Assembly: GCA_963402885.1 (NCBI GenBank)
Contig: OY727096.1
Coordinates: 13,869,820 to 13,933,819, forward strand
Origin: Antedon bifida
Lineage: Eukaryota; Echinodermata; Crinoidea; Comatulida; Antedonidae
Length of the DNA stretch: 64,000 nucleotides
Direction of reading: 5' to 3'
The position numbers and the translations under genes were made by a program. The notes under the pieces were generated by a model. The model ran no database searches, was not told the DNA's origin, and saw only the letters and a program-made list of their open reading frames with translations. Positions 23,401 through 33,685 of this stretch are shown here, piece after piece (positions within the stretch are counted from its first letter, which is position 1; each line of letters begins with the position of its first letter).

Positions 23401-25825
23401 TACTAACATTAGTTTCATATTTTTCATACATAGATGACCCAAGCACTGGACCCAACCGGTAATCTTTCTCTTCCGCAACAAAGCATTGTACCAAATGTCG
23501 CACACATGGGACAGATCCAGCTTGCTGGAACAGTAAGTTCTCACAAAACTGTTTATATTATTATCCATACAGCTTTGAAAGCACACAGTATTTCTAATGG
23601 TGTCCAAAACTGCTTTATTTTATCAGGCAACACATGAAAGCATAACCTAACTTAGCCTACTAGGCTTCTGTACTATCAGGGAAGAGTGTAATTTCACTCT
23701 TGTACAACTAAGCCCCTAACCTACTGTAGGGTTCTATTATATACCCATGCTTTATCATGTAATACCATCTTTAATGAGGTTGGCCTATCCAATTCCAAGG
23801 AAGAAACTGATCATTAACTTAGGGCCCTCGACAAAACATACTGTATAAGTACAAACAAATAAATATTCAGAACAATGTAACATATATAGAATCTGTACAT
23901 TAAAATTTAGAATCGTAAAATTGTTGATGGAAAAAAAAACGAACTTATCTCCAAGAAAAGTCAAGAAATAAAATAAGGACAATTATAGTAGAAAATCGTG
24001 TAGTTGGTCGACCTCCTGGCCTGAGTTGACGAATGGCTGAACCGTTAAGGCTGAGGCACTGTATCTAAAGAGCCAACAATATTGGCATGGGTTCTAGGCG
24101 TGCCAACTGGTGGTGGAACAAGTCTTCTCGGATAAGGACTACAGTATAAACTGTAACCCCGGTGTACATAGTTATAACCCGTGGGCACTTTAAAAAACCC
24201 AGTTTATTGTTCGTGGCAAACTGGTTCACAAAACAGCCCTGTATCAGGGGGATTACCACCTATCTGATAGGAAAGTAATTAATTTACTCTTGGCCAAACA
24301 GGTGCGGATCCAGGCGCAGATATTATTAGCGACCTAGCCCTGGGCCTGGCCTACTAAATGGATTTTTACCTTAGGGTTATTACCGAGAGTTGATTCCATT
24401 GTTATTTAATTGACACGATACTCCTTGTACGTTAAAGACCTATTCCCTACAATTTTCCCTACGTTTTGTCAAAATAATGCATATATATTACTAAAAATTA
24501 AACCAGGTCATTCCTTGTCATAAATGTACGTTTTATGGTAAATTATGATGAAAGGAGCGAAACAATGGACTACCTAAGTAGCTCACATTGAATTTCCTCT
24601 CGTGGACGGTCTTTAGGCCTAGTCTAGCTAGTCTTAGTATTGTAGGCCTAGCTGGTAAACACCGGTAATGTACGAATACATCATACGCCACCTCTAGGCC
24701 TAGTCTAGCTAGTCTTAGTATTGTAGGCCTAGCTGGTAAACACCGGTAATGTACGAACATCATACGCCACCTCTAGGCCTAGTCTGGCGTTGCTGTATTT
24801 CTTTCTTCTATTTTTTAGCAAATTCTGTTAATACAAATTGGGGAAGACTCGGTATTTACGCTTAAAAGTTACGGTTTTTCAATTTGTTTTGCTTTCGCGA
24901 TCGTTCAAAAAAATGGGTGAATGACAGAAGAAAAACGAAAATATTAATCCGAGCGCAATGAATGTTGGGATTTATAGCATATTTTTAATTGGAATAGGAC
25001 CATATAGTATTTATTTCTACATGAAATGTAGTTTATGACCTTATATTAGAACTAAAAAACGTAGGGAATGGGACTTTAATATTTATTATTCAAAAATTCA
25101 ACCACCTAACATGTGAATAATATGTGGTTAAAATATTGTATCTATCGATTATCATGAACGCGTGTGGGTTTTGACACTTGCTTCTATTCTATACCAAGAC
25201 TTCTATCCTCCCATGCTTATACTCTATACTCATGCTTCTATACTCTACCCAGTCTGCTATCCTATACCCAAGATTCTATTCTATTGATATATGCAGACAT
25301 CCTCATAATAGAAACTGAAGCTTTCATGGTATGTGTAAGCATCTCTTTTCTTAAAGTGATACTGTTTACAATTTTATTACCAAATAAAATAGTCCTGTTT
25401 GATTACAAAATAATGTTGATTATCTTATTTAAGATTTATTATTCGCAGAATATTGAGTACTAACATCTTATGTATTTATTTTGACAACCACGAACCGTTA
25501 ACACAAAACCACTTACAATATCTTGTTCTCATTTTGTTCTCATTTGTAGTATTTACAAGCTCAGTACCCACAAGGCTATTCCACACAAGTTCTTCAGCCA
25601 TTAACTGTTGAGGTAAGACTTAAAATAAATAAATTATTAGACCATGAAGAATAGGATGTGAGGAAATTCATCTCCATCCCTGTAAAAAAAGTTAAGATTC
25701 TTGTGTATGTTGAGTTGGGTAGCATGTGTTATTCAAACCTGTATATTATTTGTAACACCTAGGATGCCAGTGGACTGCCAGTAGATGAAGCACAGCAGTA
25801 TTATACTGCTCAGCAAGCCAAGTAA
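11251..25825 (+). CDS. RBMS: RBMS-family two-RRM RNA/ssDNA-binding protein (5' incomplete)
   Basis: Nine exons (11251-11426, 14967-15025, 19752-19843, 20466-20623, 21118-21321, 21579-21705, 23434-23532, 25550-25612, 25763-25825) join in frame to 346 codons plus TAA. Visible protein: a Pro/Ser-rich leader (PPPSPST near residue 9), RRM1 with RNP2 LYIRGL (39-44) and RNP1 KGYGFVDF (78-85), RRM2 with RNP2 LYITNL (118-123) and RNP1 RGIGFARM (156-163), then [11 protein letters not shown] and a Tyr/Gln/Pro-rich tail ending AQQAK. The order and the [13 protein letters not shown] and AQMAKQQEQD words are diagnostic of RBMS1/2/3 and fly shep. Family members bind A/U-rich RNA and single-stranded DNA and act in mRNA stability, splicing or translation. 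The first exon enters in phase 0 and no start codon exon was found, so the N-terminus lies upstream. Vertebrate members are somewhat longer at both ends. Confidence 0.93.
12170..12320 (+). repeat. Degenerate minisatellite
   Basis: About seven imperfect copies of a roughly 17-20 bp unit of the form GGACAAAATTGCCGTAT. Confidence 0.65.
12431..12583. mobile_element. 153-bp MITE with CAGGGCCGTA ends
   Basis: Perfect 10-bp terminal inverted repeats (CAGGGCCGTA ... TACGGCCCTG), flanked on both sides by AATTG (12426-12430 and 12584-12588), a likely 5-bp target duplication. Contains runs of G and C just inside the left end. No coding. Confidence 0.8.
14967..15025 (+). CDS. RBMS: RBMS exon: middle of RRM1
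   Basis: 59 nt, acceptor TTTTTTTTTTTTAG, donor AAAG|GTGAGT. Encodes [19 protein letters not shown], the classic RBMS RRM1 segment. Confidence 0.92.
16016..16741 (+). repeat. 5' LTR of BEL/Pao element
   Basis: Starts TGTAAGTGCCAAATCC and ends TTGTGCAGTTATA. It carries six GGCTTACTTAGAAGCC cores: four intervals of 39 bp and one of 51 bp. The core GGCTT/AAGCC can form a small hairpin. Confidence 0.9.
16765..18141 (+). pseudogene. BEL/Pao Gag N-terminus fused to Pol tail (deletion fusion)
   Basis: An uninterrupted frame. The likely start is the ATG at 16765 (MAEAASEKS), with an in-frame ATG at 16714 that lies inside the LTR. The Lys/Glu-rich helical N-terminal part is typical of BEL/Pao Gag ([17 protein letters not shown], later VEDWFAVLE). 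A long Val/Pro/Ala low-complexity spacer with repeated PVVVPV words follows, then the Gag motif [20 protein letters not shown]. Immediately afterwards, near 17955-17965, comes [19 protein letters not shown], the start of the DUF5641 domain that ends BEL/Pao Pol. About a thousand codons normally between them are missing. The frame shifts again near 18061-18077 and ends out of register. Whether the fusion protein is made or helps packaging is unknown. Confidence 0.8.
18062..18181 (+). pseudogene. Extreme C-terminus of BEL/Pao Pol, out of frame
   Basis: In the third frame the sequence reads [11 protein letters not shown] ... [13 protein letters not shown], the normal end of DUF5641, closing with TAA at 18179-18181. 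A second deletion of the middle of this domain puts it out of frame with the upstream Gag-tail fusion. Confidence 0.75.
18257..18495 (+). repeat. 119-bp tandem duplication in the element's 3' region
   Basis: ATGAACTTTATATTTAAC ... TTTACACTTTCATTGT occurs twice in tandem with a 119-bp period, between the Pol remnant and the 3' LTR. The stretch after it (TGTGGGTGGGTA) is a plausible polypurine tract. Confidence 0.85.
18536..19300 (+). repeat. 3' LTR of BEL/Pao element
   Basis: Same sequence as the 5' LTR but with seven instead of six GGCTTACTTAGAAGCC cores, which explains the 39-bp length difference exactly (765 against 726). Confidence 0.9.
19306..19600 (-). repeat. Family A MITE right half, inverted
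   Basis: Inverse of the family A right half: ACTATATGGTCATATTGAGA, AATAAGTCGATAC, CCCTATAAATCCCAAAATGC, TTTTCAGCGAAAATAC. It begins directly after the LTR element's target duplication, so the LTR element may have inserted into it. Confidence 0.65.
19752..19843 (+). CDS. RBMS: RBMS exon: end of RRM1
   Basis: Acceptor TTCTTATGTAG, donor GCTAAG|GTAAGA. 92 nt, encodes the second half of RNP1 (GYGFVDF) to AAQMAK. Flanked by oppositely oriented copies of one MITE family. Confidence 0.92.
19935..20375 (+). repeat. Family A MITE copy, forward
   Basis: Starts GACCTGCAATTGTTGACG and runs through AATGCATATATATA, TAGGCCTAGC words, CAAATTGGGGAAGACC, TTTTCGCTGAAAAGTTACGG and GATGCATGTTTGG. It is the inverted counterpart of 19306-19600 across RBMS exon 3. 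Confidence 0.65.
20466..20623 (+). CDS. RBMS: RBMS exon: RRM2 first part
   Basis: Acceptor TTTTTGACAG, donor GCTCG|GTAAGA. Encodes [16 protein letters not shown] through RGIGFA. Confidence 0.92.
20624..21117 (+). other. RBMS intron 4
   Basis: Holds fragments similar to the SINE leader (near 20690-20760, GAGGGCATATCAATTTGA) and a duplicated GTGTGCCACTGTTTCAAAAG word (20905, 21040). No gene. Confidence 0.45.
21118..21321 (+). CDS. RBMS: RBMS exon: RRM2 end and linker
   Basis: Acceptor ATTTATAG, donor AATGG|GTATGT. Encodes [18 protein letters not shown] and [16 protein letters not shown]. Confidence 0.92.
21579..21705 (+). CDS. RBMS: RBMS exon: Tyr/Pro/Val/His-rich tail
   Basis: Acceptor TTTTCCATAG, donor CATCAG|GTAATG. 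Encodes [14 protein letters not shown] and repeated VPY/SPY words typical of the disordered RBMS tail. Confidence 0.85.
21706..23433 (+). other. RBMS intron 6
   Basis: Holds Helitron-like copy 3 (22745-23173). The part 21740-22740 contains ATGGCTGCCAT-type words but no gene. Confidence 0.55.
22745..23173 (+). mobile_element. Helitron-like non-autonomous element, copy 3 (3' part)
   Basis: Plus-strand 3' end: a hairpin-like pair ATTCTTCA/TGACGAAT, six bases, then CTAG followed by T at 23174. The body (GCACGCAGTGCGCTTCTACG, TTTCGAAATTGTGATC) is the inverse of 650-900 in copy 1. The left boundary is not defined. Confidence 0.6.
23434..23532 (+). CDS. RBMS: RBMS exon: C-terminal region
   Basis: 99 nt, phase 0 both sides, so skipping would keep frame. 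Acceptor TTTTTCATACATAG, donor GGAACA|GTAAGT. Encodes [19 protein letters not shown]. Confidence 0.8.
23533..25549 (+). other. RBMS intron 7
   Basis: Contains the complete family A element (24432-25080). 25180-25300 has short CTATNCTATACCC-type tandem words. No gene. Confidence 0.55.
24432..25080 (+). mobile_element. Family A MITE, complete reference copy
   Basis: Ends are imperfect inverted repeats, TTAAAGACCTATTCCCTAC and GTAGGGAATGGGACTTTAA, so the outermost TTAA could be a piggyBac-like target site (inference). Internally a unit of about 90 bp with TAGGCCTAGTCTAGCTAGTC is duplicated in tandem (about 24610-24690 and 24693-24780). No coding. Confidence 0.7.
25550..25612 (+). CDS. RBMS: RBMS exon: C-terminal region
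   Basis: 63 nt, phase 0 both sides. Acceptor TCATTTGTAG, donor GTTGAG|GTAAGA. Encodes [18 protein letters not shown]. Confidence 0.85.
25763..25825 (+). CDS. RBMS: RBMS terminal coding exon
   Basis: Acceptor TTGTAACACCTAG. Encodes [20 protein letters not shown] then TAA. A donor (AACAG|GTAATT) follows 12 nt after the stop at 25837, so there is probably an intron in the 3' UTR. Confidence 0.85.
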   Translation, partial: DASGLPVDEAQQYYTAQQAK

Positions 25826-26289
25826 CCAGTAAAACAGGTAATTATTAACTTCTCAATGCCATACATTTAATAATTCATGATTGTTGCATTTTGTATCTAA
25901 AATTATTGAATTTGTAAATAACTTAAGCTTTGGAATGGCCAACTGAAACTCCCAAAAATCATGAAAAATTAAGCATTTTCTATGGCCACTGAAAAGCATG
26001 TCAACAATTTATTTTAGGTCTTGGTTTCTTTTAGTAAAACACTCAATCCTCCTTAGATCACGACATTAAACTACAAATAATATATGATCATTTATTTTTG
26101 CGTCAAATTGAAATATTTATATTTTATTATTTTATAATAGGTGTGTGTGTGTCAGCAATGCAGACTTTACAAAGGTACTGAATATAGGGGCTGATAAGTT
26201 TCAATTATTATCTTTCACATTTTTCCTCTCCAATGATGAAAATCAACAAAATGAATGCAGATGCATTTAAGTGCCAGAAAAAACAAGTA

Positions 26290-26550
26290 GCCAAAGCTTC
26301 CTGGATCTCTCATGAAAGCTTTCGAGGATCTCTGAAGAAAGGTCTCTAGGATGTCCGACAAAAGGTCTCTAGGACTTCTGAAGAAAGGTCTCTAAGACGT
26401 CTGAAGAAAGTTTGTTGGATGTCTGAATGTCTGTAGGATATCTGATGGCAAGTTTCAAAGGTCTTTATAGACTGTTGATTGCAAGCTTATTTTCTCTCAT
26501 TTGTATGATTCTCTTTGAAAGTCCTCTAGGATGTCTGAAAGAAGCTTTAT
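26290..26550 (+). repeat. Degenerate ~22-bp tandem repeat in 3' UTR
   Basis: Repeated words GGTCTCTAGGATGTCTGAAG with variation, about eight imperfect units. Confidence 0.7.
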
Positions 26551-26801
26551 GTTTTAAAAGAGTAAAATTGTTTTATTGATTTTTGTGTGTACCTAAATTT
26601 ATGTATATACTTGTACAAACAATGTTACAATAGTAACTGTAGAGTTACTAATTACTGTTTTAATCATTGTTCAGTTATTACAGTAAGCCCTAATAATGTT
26701 TTAATTGTTAAAATCTTTTTGAATTCCATTACTAAAAAAGTGGATTATTTTGCATGAATTTGCACCTCAAATTACTAAATTTTTGTGATGTGAAATAATT
26801 A

Positions 26802-27194
26802 GTCCAGTAAAAAATATGGTTGAACCTAGAACAAATTGCAACAGAATTGGTTGTAATGGTCCAAATGAACGTCATATCCAAAGTTTACCAAAATCGGACT
26901 TCAAGAAGGGGGGTTAATTAGCATAAATTCAAAATGGCCTCTATTTACTATACAATTTTGAAGCCCTGTATCCCCTTAACATTCAGGTATCAGAATGTGT
27001 ACTGTAGTTACTTTCCAGTACAGGCGAAGTTTACCATTTTCATTTAGCCAACATCTTAATTTATGCTAATTAACCCAATTTAGTAAACTTTGGATATGAT
27101 GTTCATTTGAACCATATTTACCAGACAAAACAAAAACAATTTCTGTTGTAGTTTCTTCTAGGTTCACCCTATTTTTGACTTATCTTTACTGGAC
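26802..27194. mobile_element. Foldback MITE in RBMS 3' UTR
   Basis: Starts GTCCAGTAAA and ends TTTACTGGAC, flanked by TA (TA target duplication, Tc1/mariner-like by inference). The arms match for over 150 bp: GGTTGAACCTAGAA, CATATCCAAAGTTTAC and TTAATTAGCATAAATT all recur inverted on the right. A transcript through it would form a long imperfect hairpin. Confidence 0.8.
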
Positions 27195-27639
27195 TATAGT
27201 GTACAACATACTTTGGTAACTTGAACAACATAAACTACAGGAAAACAATATTCAAGAAATGGGTAACAGTGTTTAAAAATCATTGTTTTAAAGTAAAAAA
27301 AGTAGCATTATTCCAATTAAAGATCATTTCTAGTGAAATATGATATGTAGTAATTTTTGTATCTTCAAGAAGTGGTCTTTAGTTGTAAGATGATATGCAC
27401 TTTTGTGTATAATTGTTATTTAAGATAATTTTAAGTTTATGCATACATTGTCTTCAAGTAGATTAGATTTAACTTTGATTTGTAATATAGACTTGTTGAG
27501 GTTTTTATGTGTAGTATAAGTATAGTTATTATCCTGTGGATTTCAGATGCATTTTAATTGAATTGATCATTCAAAATGTTTAAGCATTCAAGAATGTGCT
27601 TTAATTCAGCAACAATAAGTGTTTACAATTTTCAAATTG

Positions 27640-27645
27640 AATAAA
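27640..27645 (+). terminator. Candidate polyadenylation signal
   Basis: AATAAA in a U-rich context, the first canonical signal after the MITE. Confidence 0.35.
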
Positions 27646-30139
27646 AAATATGAATGTGTAATGTCATTGGTTATCTGGAGGTGTATGTTTCATTAGTGCT
27701 AACAAAAAATAAGAAAAGATGCTAATCTAAATATTAGGTAGGTTTTTAAACATTACTGTAGAATTGATTCTAGAATTTAACAAAATGTAATTTGGCTAGT
27801 AAAAGTGTTGGGTGAAAGTGTTACATGTTTAAATGTTGGTTAGAAATTGCCCAATACAGTAGTTATTATATGGTGAATCAAAGAATGGTAGATTTTGTGG
27901 TCAATTTTGAATCTAATTGTTAATGTCAGTGGTTCTTAACACTTCAAAAAACTTGTTTTTGTAAATTAAATTGTTTATTGAAATTATTTGTTTTTAAAAA
28001 TGTTATGCATTACCTTCTACAGAAGTACACATGCTTGGTAAATTGTTGTGGAATGATTATAGTATAGTACATAATTGAGTTAAAAGAGTAAGAATTTTTG
28101 AAAACTAAATTAATGTGAAATTGAAGATTTATACCTATGTAAGTGAAATCCACAATTTACCATTTAATGTTTAATTCCAGATGATAAATAAGAGAAAAGA
28201 AAGGTGCAGTAACGTATAAAACGGTCTACCATCATGATGCGGTTAAGGCATCAGTGGTATGTGCATATTCCAAGGTTTATTCCATGATAAGGTTGAAAAT
28301 AGTCACAATAATTAGTCTGAACAGTTGCTGTATTAATGACTTAGAAGGCAACAGATGATAAATAATGTTTAGCATTAAGGTATATGTGTAGCATTAAATA
28401 TCTATGCAACAAATGAATGGTTAAAATAAAGTGCCAATCTACATATCATGTACACATTACCTTTTAAATTGTTGAAAGGAATCTAAATGAGAAAACATGC
28501 AATGTATGTATGAATCCCATTTACTTTTCATCCTTCAAAAAACAAATCGAACAAATCTATTGAATATCTAGCAACCAAATGAAAATAGGCAATATAACAA
28601 TATATTTTGTACGGATGGAAAGAGAACATGATGTGATTGAACATAGTTTTATATGGATGGAATCAGGGAATTTTGAGGAGTGATCATGGAGTTGCTTAAA
28701 TTTTTACATGGCAACTATGTAAGTAAAGATGGAAATGAACATTAAACAAATCATAATTAGCTGATTTTGTTAATTTTTAAGAGATTTTTTGTTCTGTTAT
28801 ATGTGTTTTACAGTTGAAAATAGATTAGCAATTTACTTAATAATGATAATAGACCCGCTGAAATAATATGCAAATTTGATATTCAAATCCAGAGGTGCAC
28901 TCATGAATATCAAACCTTAAACAAAGGTACTTTGTTTTGAGCAGATTGGCAGGTATTAGAAATTGTGGTGGTGATGATGATTTTTGTTTGATACGTTTCT
29001 ACTCATGTTCTTCCATTTATCATTGCCTTTAGTTGTGTTGTTTGTCATTGTTTATAACTCCTGGTAAATTCTCTATGTAAAGTTGTTACCCGAAGCAGTG
29101 CGAAAAAAGGGATTATATGAATTTGTTGCTGTAAATGTGCTGCAAGTAGAGTAGCTGACATTTCTGTGTTTTGTTTTTGTGTTACCATGTTTTGCATAAT
29201 TATAGTTAAGGTAGTTTTAGAACAACACATTTGTAGCTTAAGGTAAATTTTCAGTTTGATACTCTTTTTAGTGATGAATGGATTGTATCAAGTGGTTAAA
29301 GGTAAAATTATGGATAAAGATATAAATGATGATAGATGTGATATGATTGATGAAAAGTTGGTTTTTCAATCAACAATGAATAGATTTTGATTTGCATCGT
29401 TCACGTGATGACCCCGTTTTTTGTATAGGCTGTGGTTGTTAAAAATCATACAGTTGATATAGGCATATATAATAATACATGATATGTTATATGCACAGTC
29501 CTTTTTTTGTATAATATACTATATAATGTTTAACATAACAGTTTCAATTTAGCTTTAGATAGTAGTATCTATAGTTATGTACAATACCTTTTATTTTAAA
29601 TCCTACCTTAAATTCAATTGAAATTGTTCCAAGGGTGTTTTTACTGATTCCAGGCACTCAGTATTTGAGATATTACCAAAAAAACAGAAAAGTAGAGCCT
29701 TTAAGAAGCACTCAATTTATGTTAAAGTATGGTATGTATGTACAGGTATATTGGGTTTGGTTTTGTTTTTTTTTCCGACAACGTTCCATGTATTGTTTGA
29801 TGCGTTCCACAAAAATTACAAAAAATATAACCAATCTTAATATTATAATAAACAAGTATTCAAGTATCTTTCCTGCATGTTGTAAAGCATATTTGGTTCT
29901 GTACATTATTATTGCATATCATTAATAGAACAAAATATTTTTACGATGTGCCTTACTGTAATATTATAACATACAACTCATTTGTATTGCAACTTTTAGT
30001 TACTGTAGTTTTGCTTACTCCTGTTCTGTAATGGTTTCTTATATTATTGATATGTAATGGTTTAGCCCATGAATCCTTTACAATTATTTCAGTGCAATAC
30101 ACAGTTTTATATGAAAGAAATTCTATCAAATTAATTATC

Positions 30140-30145
30140 AATAAA
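30140..30145 (+). terminator. Candidate distal polyadenylation signal
   Basis: AATAAA followed 15 bp later by GAATAAAG. Confidence 0.35.
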
Positions 30146-30199
30146 TGGCAAAGGAATAAAGATTTTATAAAGATTATAATGCGCCATATTTTACTCAAT

Positions 30200-31069
30200 T
30201 TATTTATTTCAAATAATTATTACTGCCAGTAATGGCACAAAATCAATATCCTTGAATGGTTAATGAAATGGAACTAAATTAAATTATTTATTTGGTATTT
30301 TATGCATACAATTATTGATCAGTTCATTGACAATACTGATGTATATAGCACAGAACATAATCTATCTAAAATGAAATACTTAATTTTAGCAACTTTTAAG
30401 TATCTATTAGTTTAGATGGTATGAACATTATTCCAATCTAAGAGGTCCTTTTACATTCTACATATTTGATAAGTACAGTAGTAGATTGTATTGTAAATGG
30501 TATTAGTTATTGGATGCAAAAGAGTGCCAATGGAAGCCCTTCCTTCTAGAATGGGCAAATTTTGTTTTTATGTCGCCTAGGTTGTAACCATGGATATGCC
30601 GATGTTATAATGGGTTTTGAATCTACCTCACATTCCGGACTGTTAAACTGATTATAAGTTATTGCTGCAGTCTAGTGGGCCAATCATAGTTGTTTTTTAG
30701 AAAATATTTGGTTTTTTATTGATATTATTGTAAAGATTCATCACGTGAGAGATGCAAACATCATTGTCTCAACATTGCAAGAATTTTTTCAAAAGTTAGA
30801 AGATTTAGGGTTTTAATTGTACACATCTTTAAACACTTGTATGTGTTTCTGGCATAGAAAACAAATCATCACAGCTTATGTTAGGCAATCTCTCTATAAA
30901 CTCATTTTGATTAAAAAGAATTTTCAAGAAAAATGTTATGAATACGAGTTTTATTACCAGTATATTAAAAACCTTTGGTGTTGCGGATAACCCTTGTCAT
31001 TAGGTGTACATCCCATTAGGGAATTGAAAGAGATTTCCTTATTACATAACATTTAAATATAGTCCGGCA
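30200..31069. other. Intergenic, nothing recognised
   Basis: AT-rich sequence between the presumed RBMS end and a dispersed repeat. Confidence 0.4.
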
Positions 31070-31700
31070 GCCATAACCTTGCAATATTTTCTATAGTTTT
31101 TTTTTTTGATGGATTTTGATTCTCAATACCATCAGAATGAAGAATTTTTTTATCAGCATTGAGCAATTTGCGTAATTAGCATAAACAAAATGGCCGCTAT
31201 TTTCATACAAACATGCTATATCTCAGGAATTTCTGGACATATTGGGTTGATTCAACAGAAATGTATTTGTCAAATTGACCGGAAACCCTATTTTTAGCAA
31301 TTTTGACCTTTGAACTATTTTCGCCATATCTAATTAACGGCAGGTCGGAGAGAATTAAAACTAGGTGCAAATTGTTCCCAAGGTATATATTTATATTCAG
31401 TCTAACAAAAGATTTGGTTATTGACCTTTGACATAAATTAACAAATTTATTCTATATTTTGATAATATAAATAAATAAATAATTAATAAATATTTGTCAT
31501 AGGAAGCCAATTTTGGTGTCAAATTGTTCAGAATATATGTGTTTATATTTGTCATAGTGCAAAATGTTTTCCAAAAGTGACCGGAACATGCACTTTTTGT
31601 GTATTAACATTTGACCCACTTTTCTCATTTAAATAACGACATTGCATAGAGTTTAAACTAGGCGCACATTTTTTATAATAAAAGATATATACTTTTATCT
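31070..31700 (+). repeat. Dispersed repeat C, single copy
   Basis: It runs from AACCTTGCAATATTTTCT to GGCGCACATTTTTTATAAT and matches 50310-50945 almost throughout (GGATTTTGATTCTC, AATTTGCGTAATTAGC, AAATGGCCGCTATTTTC, TTTTGACCTTTGA). The inverse of its first 200 bp is at 52245-52790. Confidence 0.75.
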
Positions 31701-32071
31701 CTTAGTGTACGTGAATTCTGTAATCCGTATTACGCCCATTTACTCAGTCAAGCGGATCAGAAGGGTAATATATCCCGTATTACCTGTTTGATGTTTCTAC
31801 GCGCGCGTTGTTTATGTATTGTATTTTTATGGTTGAGCGCATACGTAGTTGTGATTTCAATCATCGAATATGAACCCGTATTCGACGGTCCGTCAAAAAA
31901 GCTAATCGTAATCGTCGAAGGCTCCCTATTGTTGTGTACACTAAGAGATAAAATCGTTGCACCCTGCTTGTTCTTACGAAATACGGGAAATATCTACCGT
32001 GAACAAGCAGGCAGGTAGGTCTCATTTGCAAACTACACAAAAATAGCGTTGTAGGTTATTAAATCCACGTC
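31701..32071. other. Intergenic, nothing recognised
   Basis: An open frame at 31788-32018 has a hydrophobic start but no motif or exon context, so it is not called. Confidence 0.4.
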
Positions 32072-32079
32072 CTAAAAGG

Positions 32080-33188
32080 GGGTGTCACGAAACCTAAGAT
32101 TACAAAAACTAAGACCCACTAAGACCTAAGATCACAAAACCTAAGACCCAAGATCTTAGATTGCCAATAGTTCCCTTTCGCACCTGCCTGTAACTGTAAA
32201 TGTGTTAACCAACTTTATCCTGAATACCACACCTTATTAGAATTACTACTTTTATGAAGAAGAATCAAACAAATAATAAATAACATTTTACAGACGTTTT
32301 TTATGCGAATTTCGCATACTCCAATAATTATGTTCAATATTTTTGTTTCTATGGAACGCCAAAAGAGCAACATTAATAGAGTGCTAAAAACTATGTGGAA
32401 TCCATCTATTTAACAGATTTTTTTTGGTAAAAATCATGTTCAATTTCAATATATTTTGTCACTGTCAATACAAATAAAATGAATGAAATTTATATATCCC
32501 CCTCAGGTCGCCCTTATGACCACGCCTAGTGTATGTAGTGATGCTGATTTAAAGATCGATTAATATTCTTTGAAAACAGAAAAGTATCAGCAGTAACAGA
32601 TTACAGCATTTTTATTGCCAAAATATATTTAAATTAAACATGCATTTCACCAATAAATTCATTAAAAGTAAACGCATTCCACCCTCTATCACTGTTGCTC
32701 TTTTGGCGCTCTATAGAAACGAAAATTTGTGAATAGTGTGCGAGAAGCACATCTGTAAAATCACCAATGTTTATTTTATAAATAACACCAAGTATTTATT
32801 TGTTCCTTTTTATGTGTAAAAAGTACTTATGAGGCCTAATTCTAAGGTGTGATTTTTCAGGATAAAGTTAGTTGAATTAATTTGGAGTCAAAATACAAGG
32901 CAGGTGCGAAAAGGAAACACCCCTGAAACCAATGCAATGGAGTAAATATATATCAACAAACAAACGGGTGAAAATATTGAGTGTATTGAGAGTTGCCTTC
33001 TGTTTGTAATAAATATTTAATTAAATTTATGGTAAAAAGCATTGATAAATGAAACCTACTATGTTTAAAATTATGTATAGATCAACAATTATTGTTTTTA
33101 AGCTATCGTATATATTAGAAATTGTAATCTTAGGTCTTGGGTCTTGCGTTTCGTGATCTTTAGGTCTTAGTAGGTTTCGTGACACCCT
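32080..33188. mobile_element. 1.1-kb inverted-repeat element with 8-bp target duplication
   Basis: Ends GGGTGTCACGAAACCTA and its inverse, flanked by CTAAAAGG on both sides (32072-32079 and 33189-33196). The arms continue inward: CTAAGA(C/T) words, AACTTTATCCTGAA, GCGCCAAAAGAGCAAC all recur inverted. An 8-bp duplication fits the hAT superfamily, and no transposase is encoded, so it is a non-autonomous foldback type. Confidence 0.85.
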
Positions 33189-33465
33189 CTAAAAGGGGTC
33201 CTACTATTACTAAACACAACCAGATACCTACCAGAGCAACAAATCCTACCACCAGAGAGCAGCCACCTGCTTGAAATTGATTCAAAGCTCAATTCTTTAA
33301 GAAACTGATAAAATTTAAGTTAAAAGTGAATTTCTCGCCGTCGCAATTTCAGAATCGATTGCGTTTGATCATCATAAGTAAACAGTACTGTAGAGTAGTG
33401 CCGAAACGAACGCGTTCATCCGTGTCTATGTGTAATCTATGGCGCGCCAAGCTGTCATTTATTCG

Positions 33466-33685
33466 CAAATAAAGATATCTTAGTTTAAAACTAAGATATC
33501 TCTATTTAAAACTAAGATATCTCTATTTAAAACTAAGATTTCTTAGTTTTTAATAGAGATATCTCTATTAATAGAGATATCTCTATTTAAAACTAAGATA
33601 TCTCTATTTAAACTAAGATATCTCTATTAATAAAGATATCTCTATTAATAAAGATATCTCTATTAATAGAGATATCTTAGTTTTG
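33466..33685. repeat. Left palindrome array
   Basis: About a dozen units mixing TCTCTATTAATAGAGATATC and CTTAGTTTTAAATAGAGATATC-like words. Every unit is centred on GATATC, and half-units appear in both orientations. Confidence 0.9.

Larger units (their letters stand above)
26141..30165 (+). other. RBMS: Probable RBMS 3' UTR
   Basis: After the 3'-UTR intron (25838-26140, acceptor TTTTATAATAG) there is a long U-rich stretch without coding exons. AATAAA signals at 27640, 28425 and 30140 (with a second near 30155) are candidate ends. An extended 3' UTR is usual for RBMS genes; the true end needs transcript data. Confidence 0.5.

Noticed and set aside
31788-32018. Open frame starting with hydrophobic residues as a secreted peptide
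   Set aside because: Between two repeats, no conserved features and no supporting context.
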